A DNA stretch of 64,000 bases from Leifsonia poae (lineage in GTDB: Bacteria > Actinomycetota > Actinomycetes > Actinomycetales > Microbacteriaceae). Under the pieces are notes generated by a model, which saw only the letters and a list, made by a program, of their open reading frames with translations, made no database searches and was not told where the DNA came from. A program made the position numbers and the translations under genes. This document shows positions 25,606 through 38,193 of the stretch, piece after piece (positions within the stretch are counted from its first letter, which is position 1; each line of letters opens with the position of its first letter). Where the stretch lies: positions 1-64,000 of the forward strand of contig NZ_BSEN01000006.1 in NCBI RefSeq assembly GCF_027921845.1, given 5' to 3'.

Positions 25606-26829
25606 TTGAGAGTTACACATCTTTCCCTGACCGACTTCCGTAATTATCGACACGCGGAAGTCCCGCTTGCGGCCGGCGCGAACCTCTTCGTCGGCCGCAA
25701 CGGTCAGGGCAAGACCAACCTGGTCGAGTCACTGGGCTACCTCAGCACCCTCGGCTCCCATCGGGTCTCGAGCGACCAGGCGATGATCCGGCAGGGTGCG
25801 GAGTCCGCGATCGTGCGGGCCCGCATCCAGCACGAAGGCCGGGAGCTGCTCGTCGAGGTGCAGCTGAACCGCGGCACCGCGAACCGTGCCCAGGTCAATC
25901 GGTCGGCCGTGAAGACCCGGGAGCTTCCTCGCTACTTCTCGAGCGTGCTCTTCGCTCCTGAAGATCTCGCGCTCGTGCGCGGGGAGCCGAGCATCCGGCG
26001 CCGGTTCTTCGATCAGCTGCTGGTGCAGCGGAACCCCCGCTTCTCCGGAGTGCTCGCCGACTACGAGCGGGTGCTGAAACAACGCAACACCCTGCTCAAG
26101 TCGGCACGCTCATCCGGTCTGCGTGAGAGCCAACTCGGCACCCTCGACATCTGGGACGAGCGCCTGGTCGCCCTCGGCTCCGAGCTGGTGGATGCGCGGG
26201 TCGACCTGGTGCAGCGGCTGACGGATCCCCTCATCTCTGCCTACCGGTCCGTCGCCGGCGACGACCACCATCCGAAGCTCATCCCCCTTCTCACGGTGCG
26301 CGGCGCGGATGTCGACGACATCGACGCTGATGGATCAACGGATGCCGGGGCTGTAACCGACTCGACCGGTTTCTCGACCGCGGACGCGTTCCGTCAGGCT
26401 CTGGCGACGGTGCGTCGCAAGGAGCTCGACCGCGGTCTCACGCTCATCGGGCCGCACCGCGACGACATCCTGTTCGAACTGAACGGCCTGCCGGCCAAGG
26501 GCTACGCGAGCCATGGCGAGTCCTGGTCGTTCGCGCTCGCCCTCAAGCTCGCCTCGGCCGAGCTCCTGCGCCGCGAGTCGGTGACGGGGGATCCGGTGCT
26601 GATCCTCGACGACGTGTTCGCCGAACTCGACCAGGCGCGGCGCCGGATGCTTGCAACCGCCGTAGCAGGTTACGAGCAGGTGCTCATCACGGCGGCGGTC
26701 TTCGACGATGTCCCGGCCGACCTGACGGCACACACGGTGCGCATCGAGGCCGGGGCAGTGGTAGAGCCCGGACCAGTGGTCGATCCCGCCGCAGATCCCG
26801 AGGCGGGTTCCGAGGCCGACCGTGCCTGA
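25606..26829 (+). CDS. recF: DNA replication and repair protein RecF
   Basis: A 407-residue SMC-like ATPase that loads RecA at gaps. It begins MRVTHLSLTDFRNYRHAEVPL, with Walker A FVGRNGQGKTNLVE (near residue 35), the signature around ASHGESWSFALALKLA and the Walker B PVLILDDVFAELD. The start is TTG 25606, six bases after the gnd stop, indicating coupling. The C-terminal 30 residues after the conserved domain are variable and Pro/Ala/Glu-rich. Confidence 0.95.
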   Translation: MRVTHLSLTDFRNYRHAEVPLAAGANLFVGRNGQGKTNLVESLGYLSTLGSHRVSSDQAMIRQGAESAIVRARIQHEGRELLVEVQLNRGTANRAQVNRSAVKTRELPRYFSSVLFAPEDLALVRGEPSIRRRFFDQLLVQRNPRFSGVLADYERVLKQRNTLLKSARSSGLRESQLGTLDIWDERLVALGSELVDARVDLVQRLTDPLISAYRSVAGDDHHPKLIPLLTVRGADVDDIDADGSTDAGAVTDSTGFSTADAFRQALATVRRKELDRGLTLIGPHRDDILFELNGLPAKGYASHGESWSFALALKLASAELLRRESVTGDPVLILDDVFAELDQARRRMLATAVAGYEQVLITAAVFDDVPADLTAHTVRIEAGAVVEPGPVVDPAADPEAGSEADRA

Positions 26830-27322
26830 CGAGCGCCCCGAACTGAGCGAGGCATCGGCGGTCTACCTGCGGTTCCGCGAGCTGTTCGGGGGAGTGCCGA
26901 GCCGAACCCGGCGAGCGAAGAAGCGCGACGAACGGGATCCTTCCGCCAGCCAGCCGTTCGGTAAAGGCCGGGATCCGCACGGCGTCGGCGATGTGGTCGA
27001 CGCGCTCGCGACGCAGCTCGGCTGGAGCTCGTCGCTCGCTCAGTCGGACCTGCTCGCAGGGTGGCTCGAACTGGCCGGCGAGGAGACCGCGAAGCACGCG
27101 GTCCCGGAAGGCATCACCGAGGGTGTCCTCACCGTCAGATGCGAGTCGACGGCATGGGCGACCCAGCTGCGGATCATGCGCTCCGACCTCCTCGCGCGCA
27201 TCGCCGACAGGTTCCCCCAGGCGGAGATCCAGTCCATCCGTTTTCAAGGGCCGGACGCCCCCTCCTGGAAAAGAGGCCCCAGGTCGATTCCAGGGCGCGG
27301 TCCGCGCGATACTTACGGCTGA
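26822..27322 (+). CDS. dciA: DUF721/DciA-type protein, probable DnaB helicase loader
   Basis: A 166-residue protein with a charged, low-complexity N-terminal half and a C-terminal DUF721 domain (about 58-145), with GWSSSLAQSDLLAGWLELAGEETAKHA and GVLTVRCESTAWATQLRIM. DciA proteins serve as helicase operators in bacteria that lack DnaC/DnaI. No DnaC-like gene is visible in the window, and dnaB lies 25 kb away. GTG 26822 overlaps the recF stop by 8 bases. Confidence 0.88.
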   Translation: MPDERPELSEASAVYLRFRELFGGVPSRTRRAKKRDERDPSASQPFGKGRDPHGVGDVVDALATQLGWSSSLAQSDLLAGWLELAGEETAKHAVPEGITEGVLTVRCESTAWATQLRIMRSDLLARIADRFPQAEIQSIRFQGPDAPSWKRGPRSIPGRGPRDTYG

Positions 27323-27399
27323 GTGCACAAAAGAGGTCAGGCGCGTAAAAATAACGCGTCAGACGGGCGATTTCGGGCAATCCGGCACCCATCGCTTGG

Positions 27400-27405
27400 T
27401 AGAAT
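27400..27405 (+). promoter_or_regulatory. possible -10 hexamer of gyrB
   Basis: TAGAAT in the 123-base dciA-gyrB gap, 40 bases before the gyrB start. No clear -35 hexamer stands at 16-18 bases upstream, so this is tentative. Confidence 0.35.
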
Positions 27406-27439
27406 GTATAGGTCACACCCAGTGCGGTCAGGAGCCTAA

Positions 27440-31995
<4,556 letters not shown>

Positions 31996-32006
<11 letters not shown>

Positions 32007-32409
32007 TGTCGCCGAGAAACTCGCGAAGAAGTCGTCGCGTCGACCGACGTCGGCCAAGCAGGTCCGGCTCAAGCTGGTCTACATCGACTTCTGGTCGACT
32101 GTGAAGCTGTCGTTCCTCGCTGGGATCTGCCTTGCGATCATCGCCATCGTCGGCACGTTCCTGGTGTGGACCGTGCTGGACCGCACCGGCATCTTCGACC
32201 AGGTGAACAGCCTGTTCAAGGACATCTCCGGGGCGGGCGGCACCGACCTGAAGGCCATCCTGGGCCTCGGGCAGGTGATGGGCTTCTCGCTCGTCGTCGG
32301 TGTGCTCGACATCATCGTGATCACCGCGCTCGGCGCCGTGTTCGCACTGCTGTACAACCTGTCGGTGAAGATCACCGGTGGGCTGCTGGTCGGATTCACG
32401 AACAGCTAG
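31996..32409 (+). CDS. DUF3566 transmembrane protein
   Basis: A 137-residue membrane protein with two long hydrophobic segments (about 36-62 and 93-122) and a basic N terminus rich in Lys/Arg/Ser. The family DUF3566 regularly follows gyrA in actinobacteria; its function is not established, though location suggests a link to growth or division. ATG 31996 overlaps the gyrA stop by 11 bases, and a GGAAGGAAG Shine-Dalgarno lies inside gyrA. Confidence 0.85.
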
Positions 32410-32488
32410 AACGGCGGTTCGGCGCGATTCGAGCCCGCTCGATTTCGTAATGCCGGGGCAGATCAGGTAGTCTCTAATCTGCCCAATC

Positions 32489-32562
32489 GGGGATATAGCT
32501 CAGGCGGTTAGAGCGCTTCGCTGATAACGAAGAGGTCCGAGGTTCAAGTCCTCGTATCCCCA
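32489..32562 (+). tRNA. tRNA-Ile (GAT anticodon)
   Basis: A 74-base cloverleaf with acceptor stem GGGGATA/TATCCCC, anticodon loop CTGATAA (anticodon GAT) and T loop GGTTCAAGTCC. The 3' CCA is not fully encoded. It lies just after DUF3566, the standard actinobacterial position. Confidence 0.97.
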
Positions 32563-32597
32563 CGCAGAGTGTCATATGAACGACACGCTCCCGATTC

Positions 32598-32670
32598 GGG
32601 GCCTTAGCTCAGTTGGTAGAGCGCCTGCTTTGCAAGCAGGATGTCAGGAGTTCGAATCTCCTAGGCTCCA
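32598..32670 (+). tRNA. tRNA-Ala (TGC anticodon)
   Basis: A 73-base cloverleaf with acceptor GGGGCCT/AGGCTCC (one G-T pair), D loop TCAGTTGGTAGA and anticodon loop TTTGCAA (anticodon TGC). It is 35 bases after tRNA-Ile. No rRNA genes accompany the pair. Confidence 0.97.
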
Positions 32671-32688
32671 CAAGAAAGTGTCTGAGCG

Positions 32689-33156
32689 TCAGCTCGCGGC
32701 CGGTGGCACGATCGGCCTCGTCGGGAACGGGCTCGAGTACGACACGCTCGTGGTCACGCTCCCGAGTGTTCCGATCTTGCCGGTCACCTGCTCGAGGTGC
32801 CGCATCGATGTCGCCACCACCTTCAGGATGAAGCAGTCGTCGCCCGTGACATGGTGCGCTTCGATCACTTCGGGAGTCTGCCCCAGCAGATCGTGCAGCG
32901 GCGTGTAGACGCTGCTCGGGTATCTCAGCCGCAGGAACGCGAGCACGGAGTACCCCAGCCGCTCCGGGTCGACGACCGCCCGGTAGCCGCCGATCACACC
33001 GGCTTCCTCCAGCCGGCGGACGCGCTCGGCAACCGCGCTGTTCGACATGTGCACCGACCGGGCGAGCTCGGCGATCGACTGACGGCCGTCGCGTTGGAGC
33101 TCGGCGAGGAGGGCATCATCGACGGAATCCGTGCTGATCGTGAAATTCGCGGCCAT
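32689..33156 (-). CDS. Lrp/AsnC family transcriptional regulator
   Basis: A 155-residue regulator with an N-terminal winged helix (SIAELARSVHMSNSAVAERVRRLEEAGVIGGYRAVVDPERLGY, about residues 27-70) and a C-terminal RAM ligand-binding domain (PEVIEAHHVTGDDCFILKVVATSMRHLEQV). It is divergent from the rhodanese gene, 93 bases apart. Lrp members commonly regulate their divergent neighbour, so the rhodanese gene is the first candidate target. The effector is unknown. Confidence 0.9.
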   Translation of the reverse strand: MAANFTISTDSVDDALLAELQRDGRQSIAELARSVHMSNSAVAERVRRLEEAGVIGGYRAVVDPERLGYSVLAFLRLRYPSSVYTPLHDLLGQTPEVIEAHHVTGDDCFILKVVATSMRHLEQVTGKIGTLGSVTTSVSYSSPFPTRPIVPPAAS

Positions 33157-33249
33157 GCCCGGATTCTTCCACGAAAACGACGGCGCACGAGGCCGAACGC
33201 CGTGAGAAGTCTCTTCAATCCGGGCATCCGGCTGCCTAATCTCGTAGTC

Positions 33250-33759
33250 ATGTCAACCATCGAAGCGCCCGTCGCCACCGCCCCCGCCACTTCCGACACC
33301 GTCGCCGCCGTCGCCGCCACCGCCATCTCGCCGTCGGAGGCCGCCCGACATTTCGCGGCGAAGCTCCGGTTCGAGACCGACCCCTCCGATGTGAAAGCAG
33401 CGCTGGATGCCGGGGAGCGGTTCGCCCTGGTGGACAGCAGGGGCGAGACGTCGTGGCGTCAGGGCCGCATCCCCGGCGCCATCCACCTGCCGACGGCCCA
33501 GATCGCGGAGAGGGCCGCCGAGCTGATCGACCCGTCGACCCCGGTCGTGGTCTACTGCTGGGGGCCGGGATGCAACGGCTCGACACGGGCAGCGCTCCAG
33601 TTCAGTCTGCTCGGGTACGACGTCACGGAGATGATCGGCGGCTTCGAGTACTGGGCACGCGAGGGACTCGGCATCGTCGACGACCACGGACGGATCGAAC
33701 GCCCGACCGATGAACTGACGGCGCCCGTCTCCGTCGCGGCGATCGACTGCGACTGCTGA
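33250..33759 (+). CDS. rhodanese-like sulfurtransferase domain protein
   Basis: A 169-residue single-domain rhodanese with an Ala/Thr-rich N-terminal 30 residues. Motifs are ALVDSRGETSWRQGRIPGAIHLP and the active-site loop YCWGPGCNGSTRAAL, in which the second Cys is the expected catalytic residue. VTEMIGGFEYWAREG closes the domain. The C terminus ends in CDC, which could bind metal or form a disulfide. ATG 33250 is chosen; a longer frame would run back through lrp. Substrate unknown. Confidence 0.85.
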   Translation: MSTIEAPVATAPATSDTVAAVAATAISPSEAARHFAAKLRFETDPSDVKAALDAGERFALVDSRGETSWRQGRIPGAIHLPTAQIAERAAELIDPSTPVVVYCWGPGCNGSTRAALQFSLLGYDVTEMIGGFEYWAREGLGIVDDHGRIERPTDELTAPVSVAAIDCDC

Positions 33760-33816
33760 CCGCGCGGGGCGTGCGCGTCCGGGTGCGACGCGGGCCGGGT
33801 GCGACGCGGTCCGGTG

Positions 33817-34695
33817 TTACTTGAGCAGCCGCGACAGCACGCGGTCGGCGAGCGGCTTGCCGCCGGTCTGGCAGGTGGGGCAGTACTGCAGCGTCGAGTC
33901 GTGGAAGATTACCTGCCTCACGGTGTCGCCGCACACCGGACACGGCTGACCCGTGCGGCCGTGCACCTGCATCCCGCTCTTCTTCTCGCTCTTCAGCTCG
34001 GAGGCCGCGAGGCCGTCTGCGCGCGCCAGTGCCGCGCGCAGGGTGGATTGCAGCGCCTCGTAGAGACGTGCGGCGTCGTCGGCCGACATCGCCGCCGGCT
34101 TGAACGGCGACATGCGCGCGGTGTGCAGGATCTCGTCGGAGTAGGCGTTGCCGATTCCCGCGATGATCGACTGGCTGCGCAGTACGCCCTTGATCTGAGC
34201 GCGACCGGCGTCGTGCAGGATGCCCTCGAAGACCTCGAGCGTGAACGACGGATCGAGCGGCTCCGGGCCCAGACGCGCGATGCCTGGCACGTCGCTCGGG
34301 TCGCGCACCACCGAGATCGCGAGACTCTTCTTGGTGCCGGCCTCGGTCACATCGAAGCCAGACCCGTCGTCGAGCACGAGTCGAGCGGCCAGCGGGCCGT
34401 GGCCAGGACGACCGGACGGTGGGGGCGGAGCGCCGTCGCGCCAGCGGATCCACCCCGCCCGCGCGAGATGGATCGTCACGTGCAGAGCCTCGCCCGACGC
34501 TGCGTCCACGGCGATGTCGAGGAACTTCCCGTGGCGGCTCACGCCACTGATCGTCGATCCGGACAGCTCGGACACGGGCGGGTCGAAGGTCTTGAGCGCA
34601 GCGAACGCCACGATGCTCAGCCGATCGATGACGCGGCCTCGCAGGCGCGCATCCAGGTCGGCCGCCAGTGCGGTGACTTCGGGCAACTCGGGCAC
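33817..34695 (-). CDS. Fpg/Nei family DNA glycosylase
   Basis: A base-excision repair glycosylase/AP lyase of 292 residues. These enzymes need Pro as the residue after the initiator Met. Here the sequence reads ATG-GTG-CCC, so GTG at 34693-34695 gives Met-Pro-Glu-Leu-Pro-Glu-Val, while ATG 34696-34698 would bury the catalytic Pro at position 3. Other motifs are SRHGKFLDI (Fpg-like Lys), the helix-two-turn-helix IIAGIGNAYSDEILH and the C-terminal zinc finger (PCPVCGD and YCPTCQ). It is divergent from a Nudix gene, a common oxidative-damage pairing. Confidence 0.9.
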   Translation of the reverse strand: MPELPEVTALAADLDARLRGRVIDRLSIVAFAALKTFDPPVSELSGSTISGVSRHGKFLDIAVDAASGEALHVTIHLARAGWIRWRDGAPPPPSGRPGHGPLAARLVLDDGSGFDVTEAGTKKSLAISVVRDPSDVPGIARLGPEPLDPSFTLEVFEGILHDAGRAQIKGVLRSQSIIAGIGNAYSDEILHTARMSPFKPAAMSADDAARLYEALQSTLRAALARADGLAASELKSEKKSGMQVHGRTGQPCPVCGDTVRQVIFHDSTLQYCPTCQTGGKPLADRVLSRLLK

Positions 34696-34743
34696 CATCC
34701 CAGTCTGCATCCCGCCACCGACATCCGCGAGTAGTCTGTCGGG

Positions 34744-35163
34744 ATGGATATCCGGGTGGCCGCGTACGGCGTGATCGTCGATGAGGGCCGCATCCTTCTC
34801 GCGCACTGGAACGAGGGAGGGCGCTCCGGCTGGACCCTGCCGGGTGGCGGCATCGATCCTGGGGAGGACCCGGTCGACGCTGTGGTCCGCGAGATCGCGG
34901 AGGAGACCGGCTACGTGGCCGAGGCAGGAGAGCTGCTCGGGATCGACTCGCACATCGTGCCGGCCGAGCATCGCTTCGATCCGGATGCCGGCCCACTGCA
35001 CGCGCTGCGCATCGTCTACCGCGCTCGGGTGGTCTCCGGATCGCTCACGAACGAGCTGGACGGCAGCACCGACGAGGCGGCGTGGTTCTCGCTGACGGCC
35101 ATTCCGTCACGACGGGTCGAACTGGTCAACGTCGCGCTCCGGATGGCCGGTCTCGCCGACTAA
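34744..35163 (+). CDS. Nudix hydrolase
   Basis: A 139-residue Nudix domain protein with a complete Nudix box, [23 protein letters not shown] (positions about 37-59), matching G-x5-E-x7-REUxEExGU. It probably hydrolyses a nucleoside diphosphate-linked compound; with the divergent Fpg/Nei gene a role in cleaning oxidised nucleotides (MutT-like) is plausible but not proven. Its stop overlaps the pspC stop on the other strand. Confidence 0.9.
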   Translation: MDIRVAAYGVIVDEGRILLAHWNEGGRSGWTLPGGGIDPGEDPVDAVVREIAEETGYVAEAGELLGIDSHIVPAEHRFDPDAGPLHALRIVYRARVVSGSLTNELDGSTDEAAWFSLTAIPSRRVELVNVALRMAGLAD

Positions 35164-35360
35164 GCGGTCGCGCGGGCCGAACCTTCGCTCGGCATGATGA
35201 TCCACAGTGCGAGGTACGCGAGGAACTGCGGGCCGGGAAGCAGGCACGACAGCACGAACAGGATGCGCACCGTGCTGGGTCGCCACCCGAAGCGTTGCGC
35301 GAGGCCGGCACAGACCCCGCCGAAGATCCGGCCGTTGAGGGGACGCTGAAGAGTGTTCAT
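35160..35360 (-). CDS. PspC domain membrane protein
   Basis: A 66-residue protein with the PspC core [34 protein letters not shown] and a second hydrophobic half ending LALWIIMP. PspC proteins sense or respond to envelope stress. ATG 35358-35360 is preferred because the PspC core starts six residues later; upstream in-frame starts add unrelated sequence. No other psp gene is visible nearby. Confidence 0.85.
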   Translation of the reverse strand: MNTLQRPLNGRIFGGVCAGLAQRFGWRPSTVRILFVLSCLLPGPQFLAYLALWIIMPSEGSARATA

Positions 35361-35429
35361 GCTTCTACGGTGCCAGCCGAGCCGGGCGCTGACCATCGGG
35401 GTAACCCCCGAATGATCCCCGACACGAGA

Positions 35430-35460
35430 AGAGGGCGGCACCTCTGCGGTGCCGCCCTCT
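35430..35460 (-). terminator. terminator hairpin between the 35.5 kb gene and pspC
   Basis: A perfect 13-bp stem (AGAGGGCGGCACC / GGTGCCGCCCTCT) with a five-base loop lies 31 bases beyond the stop of the minus-strand gene at 35491-36054. On the minus strand TTCTCG follows, so the T-tract is poor. Confidence 0.75.
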
Positions 35461-35490
35461 CGTGAAGCTGTCGCCTCTTCGCTCGTTCGC

Positions 35491-36054
35491 CTACTCGGCG
35501 GCGGGCGCCGTCGGCTCCTCGTCTGCGACCCAGAGCTCGTCGTCAGCGCGGAACGTCTGCCAGACCGCGTAGAGCAGTCCGACCGCGGCGATGATGCCGA
35601 GCCCGACGGCGATCACGGTGCCGGCGCCGGGGCCGGACTTCTCCGTCACTGCCTGGGCCCGCTTCGACACGTCCTGTGCACGCTTCGAGACCTCGCTGCC
35701 CGCCTTCTTGACGTCGCCGATGAAGGCGCGGGCGCGGGCGTCGCGTGCATGGTCGACCACCGACATCGCGGTGCCGATCGTCGCTCCGACGGCCGGGATC
35801 ACATCGGTGACCAGCCGGTCGCGGGCGACGCCGGCGACGCGACTCGCGGTCTGCGTCGCGGGGCGCACGTACTGGTCGTATCCGTCGCGGACGCGGGGAG
35901 CGAGCTCTTCGCGTGTGTAGTAGTTCGCCTGGCGTCGGGCCTCGCTCGCAAGAGCATTGGCGTTCGCCAGAACCTCCTGCTGCGCACCCCACAGCTCCTC
36001 GGCGCTACTGCGCAGGCGTTTGAGTTCCTTCTTACGCTTCCGTGTCAGGCTCAT
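35491..36054 (-). CDS. conserved membrane-anchored protein of unknown function
   Basis: A 187-residue protein: basic N terminus (MSLTRKRKKELKRLR), long helical region likely to form coiled coil or amphipathic helices (about 15-140, with RAQDVSKRAQAVTEK), one membrane helix (about 145-165, VIAVGLGIIAAVGLLYAVW) and an acidic tail. I do not recognise a named family. ATG 36052-36054 with GGAGG seven bases upstream is clear. It is divergent from the cyclophilin gene. Confidence 0.75.
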   Translation of the reverse strand: MSLTRKRKKELKRLRSSAEELWGAQQEVLANANALASEARRQANYYTREELAPRVRDGYDQYVRPATQTASRVAGVARDRLVTDVIPAVGATIGTAMSVVDHARDARARAFIGDVKKAGSEVSKRAQDVSKRAQAVTEKSGPGAGTVIAVGLGIIAAVGLLYAVWQTFRADDELWVADEEPTAPAAE

Positions 36055-36155
36055 CTGGACCTCCATTGCGTCGTGTAGCGATCAGACTCCATCTTGCCAC
36101 CGAATGGGCTGTGGATGACCCGAGAGGTGAGAACCCCTGTGCAAGAATTGATGCC

Positions 36156-36695
36156 ATGTCAAAGCACACCGCCGTCGCCACACTCCACACTAACTACGGG
36201 GACATCAAGGTCAACCTCTTCGGCAACCACGCCCCGAAGACGGTCAAGAACTTCGTGGGCCTGGCGACCGGTGAGATCGAGTGGACCAACCCGCGCACGG
36301 GTGCCAAGACGACCGACAACCTGTACGACGGCGTTGTGTTCCACCGCATCATCCCGGGCTTCATGATTCAGGGCGGCGACCCGCTGGGCAACGGAACCGG
36401 CGGCCCCGGCTTCCAGTTCGACGACGAGATCAACCCTGAGCTCGACTTCACGGAGCCCTACATCCTCGCGATGGCCAACGCCGGCATCCAGATGGGGCGC
36501 GGCACCAACGGTTCGCAGTTCTTCATCACCGTCGGCCCGACGACCTGGCTGCAGGGCAAGCACACCATCTTCGGCGCGGTTGAAGACGAGGCATCGCGCA
36601 AGGTCGTCGACAAGCTCGCCGAGCTCCCCACCGACGCCCGCGACCGTCCCCTCGACGACGTGGTCATCGAGTCGGTCGACGTCGAGCAGGTCTGA
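36156..36695 (+). CDS. ppiA: cyclophilin-type peptidyl-prolyl cis-trans isomerase
   Basis: A 179-residue cytoplasmic cyclophilin that speeds proline isomerisation during folding. Motifs are APKTVKNFVGLATG, the active-site FHRIIPGFMIQGGDPLGNGTGGPG and NGSQFFITVGPTTWLQGKHTIFG. No signal peptide is present. ATG 36156 begins the conserved domain; longer frames overlap the divergent gene. This ppiA-rhomboid-crgA order is conserved near oriC in actinobacteria. Confidence 0.95.
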   Translation: MSKHTAVATLHTNYGDIKVNLFGNHAPKTVKNFVGLATGEIEWTNPRTGAKTTDNLYDGVVFHRIIPGFMIQGGDPLGNGTGGPGFQFDDEINPELDFTEPYILAMANAGIQMGRGTNGSQFFITVGPTTWLQGKHTIFGAVEDEASRKVVDKLAELPTDARDRPLDDVVIESVDVEQV

Positions 36696-36718
36696 AACAG
36701 TAAGGCCTGAGTAGCGCC

Positions 36719-37576
36719 ATGTCCCAGCCCGCTGATGTTCGGGCGAGCACCTGTTACCGGCATCCGGATCGCGTCAGCTACGTTCTCTGCCAGCGGTGTG
36801 GGCGAACGATCTGCCCCGAGTGCCAGACGCCGGCGGCCGTCGGTGTCATCTGCCCGGAGTGCATGGCGCAACAGCGTGCGACGGCGCCGAAGACAAAGCC
36901 CGCCATCCTGACCAGGATGACCGGGCGCGGCGCCCCGGTCATCACGTATACCCTGATCGGCATCTGCGTGCTGGTCTACATCCTGCAGTCGCTGCCGGGC
37001 ATCGGCGGCACGATCACGCAGGCGATCCAGTACGCGGGCGCCTACTCGTACCCGACGGGCACCTTCGGCGGCGTCGCCTTCGAGCCGTGGCGCCTGCTCA
37101 CGACGGTGTTCGCGCACGCGAGCATCCTGCACATCGCGCTCAACATGTACACGCTATGGGTGTTCGGGATGCTCCTCGAACCGCTGCTGGGTCGCGCGCG
37201 GTTCCTCGCGCTCTTCCTGATCAGCGGGTTCGCCGGGTCGGTGGCCGTGCTGCTGATCGCGTCGCCCGTGCAGCCGGTGGTCGGCGCATCCGGCGCGATC
37301 TTCGGGATGCTCGGGGCTTTCCTCGTCATCCAGCGCCGGTTGGGCGGCAACGCGACCCAGCTGTTCATCCTCGTGGGTATCAACCTCGTCATCGGGTTCA
37401 TCCCGTCGTTCGGGATCGCATGGCAGGCGCACGTCGGCGGTCTGATCGCCGGAGTGCTCGTGGGACTGATCTATGTCGAGACCCGCACGCCCGCACGGCG
37501 TCGCCTGCAGATCCCCCTCCTCGTGGTGCTCTGCCTGATCCTCGTGGCGCTCAGCCTCATCCACCTGTTCGCCTGA
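36719..37576 (+). CDS. rhomboid family intramembrane serine protease with N-terminal zinc ribbon
   Basis: A 285-residue protein. Residues 10-50 hold a Cys/His-rich B-box-like ribbon (CYRHPDRVSYVLCQRCGR, CPECQ, CPEC). A rhomboid core of six or seven helices follows: the loop TTVFAHASILHIALNMYTLW, the catalytic Ser in GASGAIFGMLGAF and the catalytic His in AWQAHVGGLIAG. The Ser-His dyad is intact, so an active protease is expected; the substrate is unknown. It lies 23 bases after ppiA. Confidence 0.92.
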   Translation: MSQPADVRASTCYRHPDRVSYVLCQRCGRTICPECQTPAAVGVICPECMAQQRATAPKTKPAILTRMTGRGAPVITYTLIGICVLVYILQSLPGIGGTITQAIQYAGAYSYPTGTFGGVAFEPWRLLTTVFAHASILHIALNMYTLWVFGMLLEPLLGRARFLALFLISGFAGSVAVLLIASPVQPVVGASGAIFGMLGAFLVIQRRLGGNATQLFILVGINLVIGFIPSFGIAWQAHVGGLIAGVLVGLIYVETRTPARRRLQIPLLVVLCLILVALSLIHLFA

Positions 37577-37620
37577 GCCCGCAGCCCCTCTCTCCCGGCC
37601 ATCCCCAGCTCTCCCCAATG

Positions 37621-37761
37621 CGTGGATAAGTTATCCACAGCCTTATTAACAATGGGGATAATTACACGCGTGTAACTCTCCACAGGCTTATTAACACTGG
37701 GGAGAACCGTGTGAGGCGAGTCCACGGAGTTCTCCTCACTGTGGATGAATGGTGTGGATAA
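37621..37761. promoter_or_regulatory. DnaA-box cluster with direct repeat and palindrome outside oriC
   Basis: In the 253-base rhomboid-crgA gap there are perfect DnaA boxes at 37631-37639 (TTATCCACA) and 37753-37761 (TGTGGATAA), and one-mismatch boxes at 37621-37629, 37653-37661 and 37740-37748. The first two boxes face each other as GTGGATAA-G-TTATCCAC. A 25-bp block at 37634-37658 is repeated at 37679-37703 (23 of 25 identical), with the perfect palindrome TTACACGCGTGTAA (37662-37675) between the copies. Function is inferred only. Confidence 0.65.
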
Positions 37762-37776
37762 CCGCCTCGAGGCCGC

Positions 37777-37809
37777 AAAAAACCGGGACCGGCCGAAGCC
37801 GATCCCGGT
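37777..37809 (-). terminator. rho-independent terminator of crgA
   Basis: A 12-bp stem with one mismatch (ACCGGGACCGGC / GCCGATCCCGGT, loop CGAA) starts 21 bases after the crgA stop and, read on the minus strand, runs into a six-base T-run (37777-37782). Confidence 0.88.
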
Positions 37810-37829
37810 GGAGTCGAAGAGTGGCGGGT

Positions 37830-38072
37830 TCAGCGCCAGCGGGTGGTCATAAGGAAGCCGATGAAGGCGATGCCGAAGCCGACGAGGATGTTCCAGGCGC
37901 CGAGGGCCGGAATGGGGTACTGGTTCTGGCTGACGTAGAAGACGATGATCCACACCAGCCCCAGCAGCATGAAGCCGAACATCACGGGCTTGAACCACAC
38001 GGGGTTCGGGGCGTCCTCGCCGGACTGCGCGTCGATGCGCTCGGGCTTGGTCTTCGACTTGGTGCGTGCCAT
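37830..38072 (-). CDS. crgA: cell division protein CrgA
   Basis: An 80-residue protein with a charged cytoplasmic N terminus and two membrane helices (PVMFGFMLLGLVWIIVFYVS and WNILVGFGIAFIGFLM), ending TTRWR as in other CrgA proteins. CrgA is an actinobacterial divisome component that contacts FtsZ and penicillin-binding proteins. It is monocistronic: its own terminator follows, and the divergent sortase gene lies upstream. Confidence 0.93.
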   Translation of the reverse strand: MARTKSKTKPERIDAQSGEDAPNPVWFKPVMFGFMLLGLVWIIVFYVSQNQYPIPALGAWNILVGFGIAFIGFLMTTRWR

Positions 38073-38193
38073 AGCACCATAGTGTAGCGGTCGAGGCTGG
38101 GCGGTCAGGCCGCGTCATCCCCCGCGTTCTCGGGGTAGACGAGCCTGTGGAGAACTCTGCGGTCGCCCAGCAGTGGCAGCTAGCATGATCGAC

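Noticed and set aside
23455-25653. 732-codon minus-strand frame over dnaN and gnd
   Set aside because: Pure mirror of two certain genes, with His/Val/Arg-rich composition typical of antisense frames in high-GC DNA.
32489-32670. tRNA-Ile and tRNA-Ala pair as the spacer of an rRNA operon
   Set aside because: The flanking DNA is DUF3566 and an Lrp gene; no 16S or 23S sequence is present.
33780-33812. Direct repeat CCGGGTGCGACGCGG, two copies, between rhodanese and Fpg/Nei genes
   Set aside because: Only two short copies with no hairpin or promoter feature; no function suggested.
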